Counted from the stretch's first letter, positions 45,266 to 53,963 are shown. The stretch is DNA of 64,000 bases from Endozoicomonas sp. NE40 (GCF_040549045.1 NZ_JBEWTB010000002.1:3434001-3498000); one strand, 5' to 3'. Made by a program: numbers and translations. Notes: generated by a model not told the origin, from the sequence alone.

Positions 45266-45910
45266 GTGCTTGGCAGAGTATTCCTGGTCGTGCTATTGAT
45301 AGTGATATTTGCTTTATCAGTGGTGGGGAACGCGTTGGAACTGATCATCTGTCGACATGGCGAAGCGGAACAGAATACAGGGGGCTGGTACAGCTCAAAT
45401 CCTCGTCACCCCGGGTATGTCGAGGCGCATTTGACAACCAGAGGGATCAGGCAGGTTCGCCAACTGGGCAACGAGCTAAAGTCCACAGGGTTGACGGCTG
45501 ATAATATTTGCCAGGTGTTCGCATCACCGCTGCCCAGAACCTGTGAGTCTGCCAGGAATGTTATGGATGTTCTTTCTGTTCCCGAACCAAAACTGATTAT
45601 TGAGCCGAAACTGATCGAGTCGCAGGTTGGGGACAGGGAGAGCCAGCTGATTTCACAATACAATGAAAAGGACTTCTGGTTTCCGGAGAATCCGGAATCA
45701 TTTCATGGTGAAACCCGGGAAGCAATAAAAGCCAGAATGTTTGATGCGTTCACGGCCATCTATCGCAAATGCCGTGACCAGAATGGCTATGTGCTGTTGT
45801 TCAGCCACGGCGCGCCTGTTTATCTGCTGCTGGAAAAGCTAACCGGTACGGGTGAACGCCTGCCTACCGGTGGCTGTAAACGACTGACAGTGACTCCGGC
45901 GATGCTCTAA
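45266..45910 (+). CDS. Exported histidine phosphatase (phosphoglycerate-mutase family)
   Basis: The 214-aa protein begins with a hydrophobic export segment (VFLVVLLIVIFALSVVG) directly followed by the catalytic motif CRHGEAEQN (Arg30, His31, Gly32). The second active-site His is in YVLLFSHGAPVYLLLE. Family members remove phosphate from small molecules or proteins; the export segment places this one in the periplasm. The start is a GTG at 45266 with a weak ribosome binding site; a later start would shorten the export segment. Confidence 0.78.
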   Translation: MLGRVFLVVLLIVIFALSVVGNALELIICRHGEAEQNTGGWYSSNPRHPGYVEAHLTTRGIRQVRQLGNELKSTGLTADNICQVFASPLPRTCESARNVMDVLSVPEPKLIIEPKLIESQVGDRESQLISQYNEKDFWFPENPESFHGETREAIKARMFDAFTAIYRKCRDQNGYVLLFSHGAPVYLLLEKLTGTGERLPTGGCKRLTVTPAML

Positions 45911-45955
45911 TATCACGGAGACAGCCCCACAGGCTAAGCCTTCGAACAACGGTCG

Positions 45956-46342
45956 TCAGGTACCCTGTGACAGCCAGTTTAAGGCATCATCTTTATTGCC
46001 AAATGATTTTAATTCACCAGCCAGAAACCAGTTACCGACTTTCGCTGCAATATCCTGCCAGTTTTTATTGCTTAATAGAGCAATCTGTTTGAAATCTTTA
46101 TTGTGTTTCAGGCCCATTTTACAATCATCCCAAAACGCTCTCAGCTCCCAGCCCTGCAGGTCTGATATATCCACTAATAACTTGACTGTTGAATCAGGAG
46201 CCTGATTGATTGCTGACTCAAGCGCCGGAGTAAAGCTTTCGTAGTCGCTGTGGGTGAGCTTTCCAAATACATTAAGAACCAATATTGATTCATCTTCTAT
46301 ATTTTCAATGTTAATTGAAATGCCATGCTTTGTTGTATTCAC
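45956..46342 (-). CDS. SpoIIAA-like (STAS/SEC14-type) protein
   Basis: This 128-aa protein matches the SpoIIAA-like family: FGKLTHSDYESFTPALESAINQ, then VKLLVDISDLQGWELRAFWDDCKMGLKHN, and KVGNWFLAGELKSFGNKDDALNWL at the end. The fold binds hydrophobic ligands or proteins. Function is unknown; such genes are often single. A good AGGAGG site precedes the ATG (minus strand). Confidence 0.82.
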   Translation of the reverse strand: MNTTKHGISINIENIEDESILVLNVFGKLTHSDYESFTPALESAINQAPDSTVKLLVDISDLQGWELRAFWDDCKMGLKHNKDFKQIALLSNKNWQDIAAKVGNWFLAGELKSFGNKDDALNWLSQGT

Positions 46343-46750
46343 TTGAAAACCTCCTGACTTGCGTTATCCAGCTTGAGCATAGTCGATTATTGCTAGGAGC
46401 CTGTCGGACTTAAGCGTCCGTAGCGAGGATTGCAAGAAATTGAGGATAAAAATTTCTGATTTTGAGGCGAATAGCGAGCTATTCAACGAGAAAGCAGGAA
46501 TTTTTAGACCAATTTATTGCAACCGCAGTAGGACAGTCTTAAGTCCGACAGGCTCCTAGAGGTATTTGGGAGAGACATAACACTGGGTATTCCTGAGACA
46601 CTGCATTAGAATGACCTGCAAATTTGCGCCCGCAGAGGCTAAGAAGTCTTTCAAAAAGTCTTTAACCCGGACGCTTCCCGGAATGGCCTTTATTTCACAA
46701 GCCCTGCGGTTTATTAAACCTGTCTACATCGGCTTCAGGATGAATTCAGC
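46343..46750. other. 408-base gene-free gap containing the MITE-like element
   Basis: Besides the palindrome at 46393-46559 there is only short non-coding sequence. The 190 bases to the right presumably hold the promoter of the MBL-fold gene. I see no open frame with a start signal. Confidence 0.55.
46393..46559. repeat. 167-bp MITE-like palindromic element
   Basis: Twenty-two-base perfect terminal inverted repeats (CTAGGAGCCTGTCGGACTTAAG at the left) enclose about 120 bases whose two halves are also roughly complementary (for example TTGCAAGAAATTG left, and its complement TTGCAATAAATTGG right). The centre is a 7-bp hairpin (GAATAGC-GA-GCTATTC). The whole could fold into one long hairpin. 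It has no coding capacity. The outer CTAG on each side could be a 4-base target duplication. This is the structure of a small non-autonomous transposable element or a REP-like mobile unit. Confidence 0.75.
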
Positions 46751-47392
46751 ATGACAAACCAGACCGATTTTATCAGGGCTACCTTTCCGGTAGGTCCGCT
46801 GCAGTGCAACTGTACCATCATAGGTGACAAAGCTACCGGTAAAGCCATTGTTGTTGACCCGGGCGGCAATGCTGACATTATTCTTGCCAAACTGAATGAG
46901 CTGGGACTTAAGGTGGTTGCCCTGATTCATACCCATGCTCATCTGGATCATTTCCTGGCCAGTGGTGAACTGAAAAAACTGACAGGTGCTCCCATCTATC
47001 TGCATGAGGAAGACAAGTTCCTGTGGGACAACCTTGAAGGGCAGTGTCGTATGTTTGGTGTACCTTATGCCCCCGTCCCTGATCCGGATTACTGGCTTAA
47101 AGATGATGAAGAACTGCCCTGTGGTTGTGGTGTTGCCTTGCACACACCGGGTCATACACCAGGGTCAATGAGCTTTTACTTTGAATCACACAAACTACTG
47201 ATTGCAGGTGATACACTGTTCCGTCGCTCCATTGGCAGAACAGATCTCTGGGGCGGAGACTTTAAAACGATAGAAAAATCTATCCGTGAACGTTTATATG
47301 TTCTCGACGAAGAAGCCTGCGTAGTGACAGGCCATGGGCCCGATACGACCATTGGTGAAGAGATTCGAGAGAACAGTATTGTCAGGGGCTGA
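46751..47392 (+). CDS. MBL-fold metallohydrolase (glyoxalase II-like, YcbL type)
   Basis: The 213-aa protein carries the beta-lactamase-fold metal motif HTHAHLDH (60-67), then HTPGHTPGS, AGDTLFRRSIGRTDLWGG and TGHGPDTTIGEE. All are as in the short YcbL-type glyoxalase II relatives (no C-terminal substrate domain). It is likely a cytoplasmic zinc thioesterase acting on S-lactoylglutathione-like compounds. It lies 34 bases before the OmpA-type lipoprotein gene and in the same direction, so both may be co-transcribed. Confidence 0.9.
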   Translation: MTNQTDFIRATFPVGPLQCNCTIIGDKATGKAIVVDPGGNADIILAKLNELGLKVVALIHTHAHLDHFLASGELKKLTGAPIYLHEEDKFLWDNLEGQCRMFGVPYAPVPDPDYWLKDDEELPCGCGVALHTPGHTPGSMSFYFESHKLLIAGDTLFRRSIGRTDLWGGDFKTIEKSIRERLYVLDEEACVVTGHGPDTTIGEEIRENSIVRG

Positions 47393-47426
47393 CGCCCTGA
47401 GAGCGCTTTCTCCCAGGAGACTATTG

Positions 47427-48089
47427 ATGATCAAATCATTCAGAAATGCATTACCACTGTTGTTTGTTGCTGCCTTTATGGCGGGTTGTCAGACGACGGA
47501 TCCTTATACCGGTGAGCAGAAAACCCAGAATACGGCAAAATATGGCGGTCTGGGTGCCCTGGCAGGTGCTGTCATTGGCGGTATTGCTGACGGTAGTGAA
47601 GGTGCTTTGAAAGGAGCGGCTATTGGTGGTGCGGCAGGAGCCGGTTATGGCTACTATACCGACCGTCAGGAAACGAAGTTAAGGCAGGAACTGCAGGGAA
47701 CCGGTGTTCAGGTGTCCAGACAGGGCGATAACCTTAAACTGATCATGCCTTCCAACATTACTTTCGACAGCAGTCAGGCTGATATTAAGTCCAGCTTTTA
47801 CCCGGTTCTGGGCTCTGTTGCTAAAGTGCTGAATGAGTTCGACAAGAACCTTGTTGAGGTTCGCGGTTATACCGACAGCACCGGTGGGCCGACCATTAAC
47901 AACCCTCTGTCCTATTCCCGTGCGGAATCGGTTGGCAAATACCTGAAGGCTCAGAAAGTTCGCGCTGATCGCATAAAAGTTTTCGGTATGGGGTCGTCCA
48001 ACCCTATAGGCGACAATGCAACGAAAGCAGGCCGGGCTATGAACAGGCGGGTAGAGATTGATCTGGTGCCTGATTTTAACCAGAAGTAA
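47427..48089 (+). CDS. OmpA-family lipoprotein with glycine zipper (YiaD-like)
   Basis: This 220-aa protein begins with a lipoprotein signal (AAFMAGC, Cys21). A glycine-zipper stretch follows (GGLGALAGAVIGGIADGSEGALKGAAIGGAAGAGYGYY), then a C-terminal OmpA domain binding peptidoglycan (LVEVRGYTDSTGGPTINNPLSYSRAESV ... AGRAMNRRVEIDLV). It should tether the outer membrane to the cell wall. ATG 47427 is chosen because AGGAG precedes it and the signal peptide follows; the longer frame from 47334 overlaps the MBL gene. Confidence 0.9.
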   Translation: MIKSFRNALPLLFVAAFMAGCQTTDPYTGEQKTQNTAKYGGLGALAGAVIGGIADGSEGALKGAAIGGAAGAGYGYYTDRQETKLRQELQGTGVQVSRQGDNLKLIMPSNITFDSSQADIKSSFYPVLGSVAKVLNEFDKNLVEVRGYTDSTGGPTINNPLSYSRAESVGKYLKAQKVRADRIKVFGMGSSNPIGDNATKAGRAMNRRVEIDLVPDFNQK

Positions 48090-48164
48090 ACAGCCATGAG
48101 CGCAAGAAACATTTTTTAATCACCCTCGGCGATGAAAAAATTTTCACGGTAAAAAATAACGAAG

Positions 48165-48186
48165 CGGGAGCAGAATTCTGCTCCCG
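48165..48186 (-). terminator. Hairpin terminator between convergent genes
   Basis: CGGGAGCAG and its complement with a 4-base loop; on the minus strand a T-rich stretch (GTTATTTTTTACC) follows 8 bases on. It likely ends the RidA gene, and less well the rightward OmpA-type gene. Confidence 0.55.
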
Positions 48187-48195
48187 GATTTACGG

Positions 48196-48546
48196 TTACT
48201 TCTCAGCAGCAATCACTGAAATCTCAACCAGTAACGCTTCACGAGCCATACTTGCCTGAACACAGGCACGTGCAGGCGCATGACCTTCTGGCACCCAGGC
48301 ATCCCAGACTTCATTCATTTCCGAGAACAGGGCCATATCCTTGATGTATAGAGTGGCAGAGAGAATATGCTCCCGATCGCTGCCAGCCTGTTCCAGCAAC
48401 GCGTCCACCTTGTCGAGCATGGTTTGTGTTTGCTCTTTAATACCTGCACTGGCGTCGGCTGCTACCTGGCCACACAGATAAATAGTACCGTTATGCTTCA
48501 CGATACGGCTCATACGCTGCTTGATTTCCATTCTTTCGATAGTCAC
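48196..48546 (-). CDS. RidA-family protein (enamine/imine deaminase type)
   Basis: The 116-aa protein has the Rid fold markers: RMSRIVKHNGTIYLCGQVAADASAGIKEQTQTMLDKVDALLEQAGSDREHIL and GHAPARACVQASMAREALLVEISVIA. RidA-type proteins hydrolyse reactive enamine/imine intermediates or bind them. The subgroup here resembles YoaB and carries the usual Arg in the pocket (PARACV). GTG 48546 has AAAGG seven bases before it and fits relatives that start MTIERM; TTG 48552 and ATG 48531 are alternatives. Confidence 0.85.
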   Translation of the reverse strand: MTIERMEIKQRMSRIVKHNGTIYLCGQVAADASAGIKEQTQTMLDKVDALLEQAGSDREHILSATLYIKDMALFSEMNEVWDAWVPEGHAPARACVQASMAREALLVEISVIAAEK

Positions 48547-48741
48547 TGACAAACCTTTTTACTGCCTGGTTTAATTGGAGTCGTCATTCTACCTCTACTC
48601 GGAAGCAGATATGAAACATCAGTGATCGTCTTGGAAAAAAGCTCATAGTTTCTGTTTTCGAATGAGGGGGGGGATGCGCCAGCCTGCCTTTGAACAGGCG
48701 CATAATTAGTCGCAGTATCTGGTTGGAATGCAGGTGAAAAT

Positions 48742-49014
48742 TCAGCTAGCCTGAGCGGCGTTAACAGTCGAAGTGGTCATGAAAGAGACAGAGGGCATTG
48801 CATTATAGGCCCGGCTTTCTCTCTGGCTGGTCGGACAGTGGTGAGTGCCATGGGAGCAGAAAATGCAACAGTCGCCGGAATCGGGTGTCATCAGTTTCTG
48901 GCAGTTTTTGCATTCATACAGGTGAACACAGGCATCCAGCGGCATGGTTTCATCTGATGTATGGCCGCAGTCGGAACAGGTGATGCTGGATCGTGTATGG
49001 AGATGGTGCTTCAT
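48742..49014 (-). CDS. GDCCVxC-type small zinc-binding protein
   Basis: This 90-aa protein carries the family signature GDCCIFCSHG and two further Cys pairs (ITCSDCGHTS, YECKNCQKLM), enough for two zinc sites. It belongs to the small GDCCVxC proteins found near mercury-, arsenic- and oxidative-stress genes; none are here. ATG 49014 has AAAGGA before it and is preferred to the longer frame. Function unknown, probably a small cytoplasmic metal protein. Confidence 0.85.
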   Translation of the reverse strand: MKHHLHTRSSITCSDCGHTSDETMPLDACVHLYECKNCQKLMTPDSGDCCIFCSHGTHHCPTSQRESRAYNAMPSVSFMTTSTVNAAQAS

Positions 49015-49258
49015 GAATTTATCCTTTTTCTTGCTTTTCTTAAGTACGTAATAAACGGATATCGACATTGACACCTCATTCTTAATACTTGTGCTTTAAC
49101 AGTTTAAAAAGGAATTGTGACGCTTTTGTTTAGGATTGTTGACGCTTATAAGTCACGCAATGAAAAGGGATCAGAAAGCAAAAAGTGAAAGGGCAAAGAG
49201 AAAGGACAAGGTAGTGTTGAAAGCAGGCAACGCTGCTTTCAACACCTGAAACAGACAA

Positions 49259-51355
49259 TTACTTGTCAGCTTCAGCCTGAATCGCGGTCAGGGCGATGGT
49301 GTAAACAATATCGTCTACCAGCGCACCACGGGACAGGTCGTTTACAGGCTTGTTCAGACCCTGCAGCATAGGACCAACAGAGATAACGTCGGCACTGCGC
49401 TGAACCGCCTTGTAAGTAGTGTTACCGGTATTCAGGTCCGGGAAAACGAATACTGTCGCACGACCAGCTACGTCAGAATCCGGTGCCTTGCTGCGCGCTA
49501 CAGACTCAACCGTTGCGGCGTCGTACTGCATTGGGCCGTCAACAATCAGGTCAGGACGTTTCTGGCGAACCAGTTCAGTGGCTTCACGAACACGCTCAAC
49601 ATCGGCACCGATACCGGAAGCACCGGTTGAGTAGCTGATCATGGCGATACGTGGGTCAATACCAAATGCCTGAGCAGAATCAGCACTCTGGATAGCGATG
49701 TTGGACAGCGCTTCAGCGTCCGGGTTCGGGTTAACCGCACAGTCACCGTATACCAGTACCTGATCAGGCAACAGCATAAAGAATACGGAGGAAACCAGTC
49801 CACCGGATTCGCGGCTTGGCTTGATCAGCTGGAATGCCGGACGGATGGTGTTGGCTGTCGTGTGAACCGCGCCGGACACCAGTCCGTCCACTTCACCCTG
49901 AGCCAGCATCATAGTACCCAGTACCACAGTGTCTTCCAGCTGGGCTTCAGCCATAGGCGCTGTCAGGCCCTTGTGCTTGCGCAACTCAACCATAGGCTCA
50001 ACGTAACGACCACGAGTGTGTTCCGGGTCCATGATGATCAGGCCATCTGGCAGAGTGACACCGTTGTCACGAGCCACCTGTTCGATGGTTTCACGGTTAC
50101 CCAGCAGAATACATTCAGCAATACCACGCTCCTGACAGATCACAGCCGCTTTGATGGTGCGAGGCTCATCACCTTCAGGCAGTACAACACGTTTCTTGGC
50201 AGCCATAGCTCGCTGAACCAGATTGTAACGGAACGCTGGTGGAGACAGACGACGCTCGGCAATAGCGTCACAGTGACCTTTGAACCATTCGGTGTTGAGG
50301 TGCTCAGCCAGAGTGTTCATTACCGTTTCAACACGAACAGTGTCGTCGATCGGCAGTTCGTTGTTCATGCGATCGAGCTTGCTGGCGGTGTTGTAAGAGT
50401 CGTGCTCGGTCAGCAGAACCGGCAGACCGGACGCAATGGCTTTCTGGCACAGTTCCATGACTGGCTCGGAAGGACGCAGGTCACTGGTCAGCAGCAGGCC
50501 AGCCAGCGGTACACCGTTCAGGGCCGCCATGGCGGTTGCCAGAATGATGTCATCACGGTCACCTGGTGCAATGACCAGATTGCCCGGCTTAAGATGATGA
50601 ATCATGTTGGTCGGTGTACGCGCACTTAATGTGTAAGAGGTAACACGACGTGACGCGATCTCACCTTCGTTGATAATAGTCGTACCCAGGTGGTTACTGA
50701 TGTCCAGCGTACGTGGGGAAGACAGGGAGCTGTCCCATGGAATGTAACCCAGCGGCAGGAATGCTTTGCGGGCAAATTCCGGCAGAGGTTTGAAAGAACC
50801 GTCTTTACCTTTCAGGGAGTTGATGGTTGGCTCATCCAGTTTGTTGAGGATGTAGCCAATCATGTTCGGGTTCTTGATACCGCCGAAGCTGTCTGCGGCA
50901 ATTTCCAGCTTGTCCGCTTCGTCTTCCAGGGTGTTTTCACCCGGTTCGGACACCAGAATAATGTCAGCGTTCAGGGTGCGAGCCATATCGTTGTTCAAAC
51001 GGTTGGCGTACGGCATGCTGCGGGTCGGTACCAGACCTTCCACGACCATCACCTCGGCACCTTTGGAAGCGTCGTCGAACAGTGCGACGATTTCTTCCAT
51101 CAGCTCATCGCCCTTGTTGTCACCCAGCAGGTCTTCAATACGGTTGGAAGAGATTGGCGCCGGTGGTTCGTGATCCATGATGCGCTGCACCAGCTTGGTG
51201 GAGCGTTCAGGACCAGTATCAGACACATGCAGCTGGGCAATCGGCTTGAAGAATTTAACGCGCAGACCCAGTTTGTCCAGGGCGCGCACCAGGCCCAGAG
51301 TGACGGAGGTCAGGCCGACACCGTAGCGGGTTGGGGCAAGGAAAAATGTACGCAT
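49259..51355 (-). CDS. pta: Phosphate acetyltransferase
   Basis: The 698-aa protein is the long Pta form. The N-terminal part has a P-loop-like DRTGG region (MRTFFLAPTRYGVGLTSVTLG); the middle is a DRTGG regulatory domain; the C-terminal half is the phosphotransacetylase domain (RVVLPEGDEPRTIKAA, LVSGAVHTTANTIRPAFQLI, GPMQYDAATVESVA). It interconverts acetyl-CoA and acetyl phosphate. It lies after ackA on the same strand; a hairpin terminator in between probably lowers its transcript level. Confidence 0.97.
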   Translation of the reverse strand: MRTFFLAPTRYGVGLTSVTLGLVRALDKLGLRVKFFKPIAQLHVSDTGPERSTKLVQRIMDHEPPAPISSNRIEDLLGDNKGDELMEEIVALFDDASKGAEVMVVEGLVPTRSMPYANRLNNDMARTLNADIILVSEPGENTLEDEADKLEIAADSFGGIKNPNMIGYILNKLDEPTINSLKGKDGSFKPLPEFARKAFLPLGYIPWDSSLSSPRTLDISNHLGTTIINEGEIASRRVTSYTLSARTPTNMIHHLKPGNLVIAPGDRDDIILATAMAALNGVPLAGLLLTSDLRPSEPVMELCQKAIASGLPVLLTEHDSYNTASKLDRMNNELPIDDTVRVETVMNTLAEHLNTEWFKGHCDAIAERRLSPPAFRYNLVQRAMAAKKRVVLPEGDEPRTIKAAVICQERGIAECILLGNRETIEQVARDNGVTLPDGLIIMDPEHTRGRYVEPMVELRKHKGLTAPMAEAQLEDTVVLGTMMLAQGEVDGLVSGAVHTTANTIRPAFQLIKPSRESGGLVSSVFFMLLPDQVLVYGDCAVNPNPDAEALSNIAIQSADSAQAFGIDPRIAMISYSTGASGIGADVERVREATELVRQKRPDLIVDGPMQYDAATVESVARSKAPDSDVAGRATVFVFPDLNTGNTTYKAVQRSADVISVGPMLQGLNKPVNDLSRGALVDDIVYTIALTAIQAEADK

Positions 51356-51386
51356 TTGTCTATCCAGAAAACACTTCAGATATACA

Positions 51387-51412
51387 CAACAGGAGGCATA
51401 CGCCTCCTGTTG
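51387..51412 (-). other. Perfect hairpin between ackA and pta
   Basis: CAACAGGAGGC and its complement make an 11-bp hairpin just before the pta start. No T run follows on the coding strand. The AGGAG inside could be the pta ribosome binding site, sequestered in a stem, which would limit pta translation. This is inference. Confidence 0.4.
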
Positions 51413-51423
51413 GAAAAAATAGC

Positions 51424-51458
51424 AAATGCCAGTCAGCCGTAAGGCTTGACCGGCATTT
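51424..51458 (-). terminator. Terminator/attenuator between ackA and pta
   Basis: A 15-bp stem (AAATGCCAGTCAGCC, one mismatch) with a 4-base loop is followed on the minus strand by GCTA and six T. Part of ackA transcription should stop here. Confidence 0.75.
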
Positions 51459-51472
51459 ACACGATTCTCGTA

Positions 51473-52660
51473 TCAGGCAGTCAGAGCTTGAGTATCACGA
51501 GCGATCATCAGTTCTTCGTTAGTGGCTACTACCATAGCAACAGTAGAACCTTCTTCGGTGATCACACCGCTCTTGCCACGGAAGGTTTCGTCGTTCTTCT
51601 GCTCGTGCAGCTTGAAGCCGAAGATGCTCAGGCGCTCGATGACATTCTTACGGATGACGCTGGAGTTTTCGCCAATACCGCCGGTGAATACCAGTGCGTC
51701 GATTTTGCCCATGCCAGCCGCGAAGCCAGCCAGTTTTTCAGCCAGTACGTGGCAGAAAATGTCCAGAGTCAGCTGAGCGCGTTCGTTGCCTTCTGCAGCA
51801 GCGTCTTCGATAACACGGCAGTCGCTGTCCATGCCAGACAGACCCAGCAGGCCGGATTCTTTGTTCAGCATTTCAGTGGTGCGCTCCAGAGAGTAGCCCA
51901 GAGACTTGTTCAGGAAGTTGAACAGGTTAGGGTCGATATCTCCGGAACGGGTACCCATTACCAGCCCTTCCAGTGGGGTCAGACCCATAGTGGTGTCGAC
52001 GGATTTGCCGTTCTTGATGGCACACGCAGAAGCACCGTTACCCAGGTGAGCAACCATGATGCAGCTGTCGTTGATGTCCAGACCCAGCATATCAGCGGCA
52101 GCCTGACCTACGTAACGGTAGGAAGTACCGTGAGCACCGTAACGACGAACGCCGTGTTTTTCATACAGCTCGTATGGAATTGCATACAGGTAGGTCTCAG
52201 GAGCCATGCTCTGGTGGAATGCAGTGTCAAAAACTACAGCGTTTGGCAGTCCGGGGAAGAACTTCTGGGCGGCCTTGATGCCCAGCAGGTGAGCAGGGTT
52301 GTGCAGAGGCGCCAGTGGCACACAGTCTTCAATAGCTGCAAGCACTTCGTCAGTCACCAGAGCGGACTGGGTGAATTTCTCGCCGCCGTGTACAACACGG
52401 TGGCCGATAGCAGCGATACGCTCGATCAGACCTTCTTCGCGCAGCAGACCCATCAGGGCTTCAATCGCCTGGTCGTGACCAGCCTGACCCAGAGTCTGGC
52501 TGCCTTTCTCGCCGTTGATCTTCCAGCGCAGTACAGCTTCGCTGCTACCCATGCGCTCTGCCAGGCCGTTAATGCTTTCTTCTTCGGTAGCCGGGTTGAT
52601 GACAGAGAACTTCAGGGAAGAACTGCCGCAGTTAATAACGAGAATGCTATCTTTGCTCAT
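51473..52660 (-). CDS. ackA: Acetate kinase
   Basis: This 395-aa protein has the acetate kinase motifs VINCGSSSLKFSV near the start, HRVVHGGEKFTQSALVTDEVL, GRRYGAHGTSYRYV, and the ATP-site stretches MVAHLGNGASACAI and VFTGGIGENSSVIR. It makes ATP and acetate from acetyl phosphate, with Pta next in line. It is the first gene of the ackA-pta unit. A perfect FNR-type site lies about 205 bases before its start, pointing to oxygen-dependent control. Confidence 0.97.
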   Translation of the reverse strand: MSKDSILVINCGSSSLKFSVINPATEEESINGLAERMGSSEAVLRWKINGEKGSQTLGQAGHDQAIEALMGLLREEGLIERIAAIGHRVVHGGEKFTQSALVTDEVLAAIEDCVPLAPLHNPAHLLGIKAAQKFFPGLPNAVVFDTAFHQSMAPETYLYAIPYELYEKHGVRRYGAHGTSYRYVGQAAADMLGLDINDSCIMVAHLGNGASACAIKNGKSVDTTMGLTPLEGLVMGTRSGDIDPNLFNFLNKSLGYSLERTTEMLNKESGLLGLSGMDSDCRVIEDAAAEGNERAQLTLDIFCHVLAEKLAGFAAGMGKIDALVFTGGIGENSSVIRKNVIERLSIFGFKLHEQKNDETFRGKSGVITEEGSTVAMVVATNEELMIARDTQALTA

Positions 52661-52854
52661 AAAAACTATACCTACTGAATCAGGACAATCAGTCCGTTTT
52701 CAGAACTTCGTGATGACTGTAGCAGGTCATCACGCCGATCCTTAAACTTCTGGTTTTGGCGATTACGTACTCCGGATGCAAACAGTCTGTGATGAAAAAA
52801 TCAGACTTAATGTGCTTGCAATCTGATTAGGGAGCATGTGTCGTAAAAGTCGTG

Positions 52855-52860
52855 ATTATA
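52855..52860 (-). promoter_or_regulatory. TATAAT -10 candidate for ackA
   Basis: A perfect TATAAT on the minus strand lies about 195 bases before ackA, immediately downstream of the FNR-type palindrome. The spacing to a -35 box is poor (TACATT, 16 bases), which would fit an activator-dependent promoter. Confidence 0.4.
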
Positions 52861-52862
52861 AC

Positions 52863-52880
52863 CATTGATCTGGATCAATG
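52863..52880. promoter_or_regulatory. FNR/ANR-type site upstream of ackA
   Basis: CATTGATC-TG-GATCAATG is a perfect palindrome containing TTGAT-N4-ATCAA, the full FNR consensus. It lies between a convergent-side gene end and the ackA start, so ackA is the only target. Its position next to TATAAT leaves open activation of a further promoter or repression. Confidence 0.75.
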
Positions 52881-53068
52881 TACTGCGTATTGATGCGTAT
52901 ATGGGTGGTTAAATGTTAATCAGTGTGAATTGTTGAGGGGCGATTGTTGATCGTGTTTCGTTTGACTGTTCTCTTAGCTATTCACTATCTTACGCCGCTA
53001 TTTTCGTCGTAAGGCTTTGGTATGCCTGCAAACAAATGTAGCCCTTTATTACGATACTCAAGTGTGAC

Positions 53069-53911
53069 TTACAGAGACAGGAAGGGCAGGTAGCCCCCGA
53101 CGTCTCCGGGTATCTGTTTGGACAGCCCGGCAGGCAGTTGCTGGATCAGGTTCAGCAACTCATTCTGGTACAGATAGATCCCGGCAGCAGCGCCCAGCAC
53201 GATGCCTGCTGGAATATAGAACCCCAGCAGTCTGACAAAGCGACCGGGTTTGGCAGGTGGCTCACCATAAGCATTACTTCCTTTCGTGCCTTTTGCGAAG
53301 GACAGCCAGGACATGAACATTAGATTGACGATAGGAATGACCACGAACAGCCACTTCGAGCCGCTGCGATTCAGGTCGTGCAGACGGGCTATCATGGCAT
53401 AAACCGAGATCAGGATGGCCAGGGCATGAAGCCCCGTTGTCACTGTCGATGTCTGTTGAATGGTCGGCAGGTACATGGGTAGCAGGAACGCCACAGCTTC
53501 TATCACCATCGCCAGCCAGCAGAGGCTGTTGAACTGGCATCGCCCTATGCGCCCGATCAGCCGGAAAGGCTTGGATGGGTCTTTTCTGAAGCGACTATTG
53601 ATACGGGTTAACGGAGACTTTCCTGATGTGCCGGCTTTAGTCAGACCCTTTTCAATGGGCTCCAGCTTCCAGCTGCTGTCCATGGCAACAATCCGGCATT
53701 GCCCGCCAGCCTGCATAATGGCTTTTTCGTATTTTCGAGCTTCTTTTTTCGGGATGTTTTTGCGTATGGCGTATGACTTGCCGGAGAATAGGCGGCTTAT
53801 GAGCGAGTCATCTGCATGAAACAGTGTTTTCAGGCGCTCTTTAACGCTGTCTTCGTCATTGCCGGGCAGGATTTTGCCTTCGAAGAGCACTTTGTAATGT
53901 TTGGCATCCAT
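53069..53911 (-). CDS. DUF805 membrane protein
   Basis: The 280-aa protein has a soluble N-terminal part (about 1-115) and a C-terminal DUF805 domain with four membrane spans: FRLIGRIGRCQFNSLCWLAMVIEAVAF begins it, followed by the YAMIARLHDLNRSGSKWLFVVIPIVNL signature. Function is unknown; the domain is widespread and often fused to small sensory parts. Here the N-terminal half is about 110 residues, unusual for the family, and begins YKVLFEGKILPGNDEDSVKERL, like a small protein-interaction module. Confidence 0.8.
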   Translation of the reverse strand: MDAKHYKVLFEGKILPGNDEDSVKERLKTLFHADDSLISRLFSGKSYAIRKNIPKKEARKYEKAIMQAGGQCRIVAMDSSWKLEPIEKGLTKAGTSGKSPLTRINSRFRKDPSKPFRLIGRIGRCQFNSLCWLAMVIEAVAFLLPMYLPTIQQTSTVTTGLHALAILISVYAMIARLHDLNRSGSKWLFVVIPIVNLMFMSWLSFAKGTKGSNAYGEPPAKPGRFVRLLGFYIPAGIVLGAAAGIYLYQNELLNLIQQLPAGLSKQIPGDVGGYLPFLSL

Positions 53912-53963
53912 GCCGTACCCATCGGCTGACTGGCAGGCTATTTAACTATTTTTACCCGTTGTT

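Larger units (their letters stand above)
52661..53068. other. 408-base control region upstream of ackA
   Basis: No gene is present. It contains the FNR-type palindrome and TATAAT described separately, and otherwise an AT-rich leader of about 190 bases before ackA. An imperfect inverted repeat at about 52989-53014 (CTTACG...CGTAAG) lies near the end of the DUF805 gene. Confidence 0.6.

Noticed and set aside
49862..50629. Open frame of 255 codons antisense to pta
   Set aside because: Pta has all its domains on the minus strand; the antisense frame is a composition effect.
51446..52678. Open frame of 410 codons antisense to ackA
   Set aside because: It mirrors the ackA coding frame almost exactly; ackA is unmistakable on the other strand.
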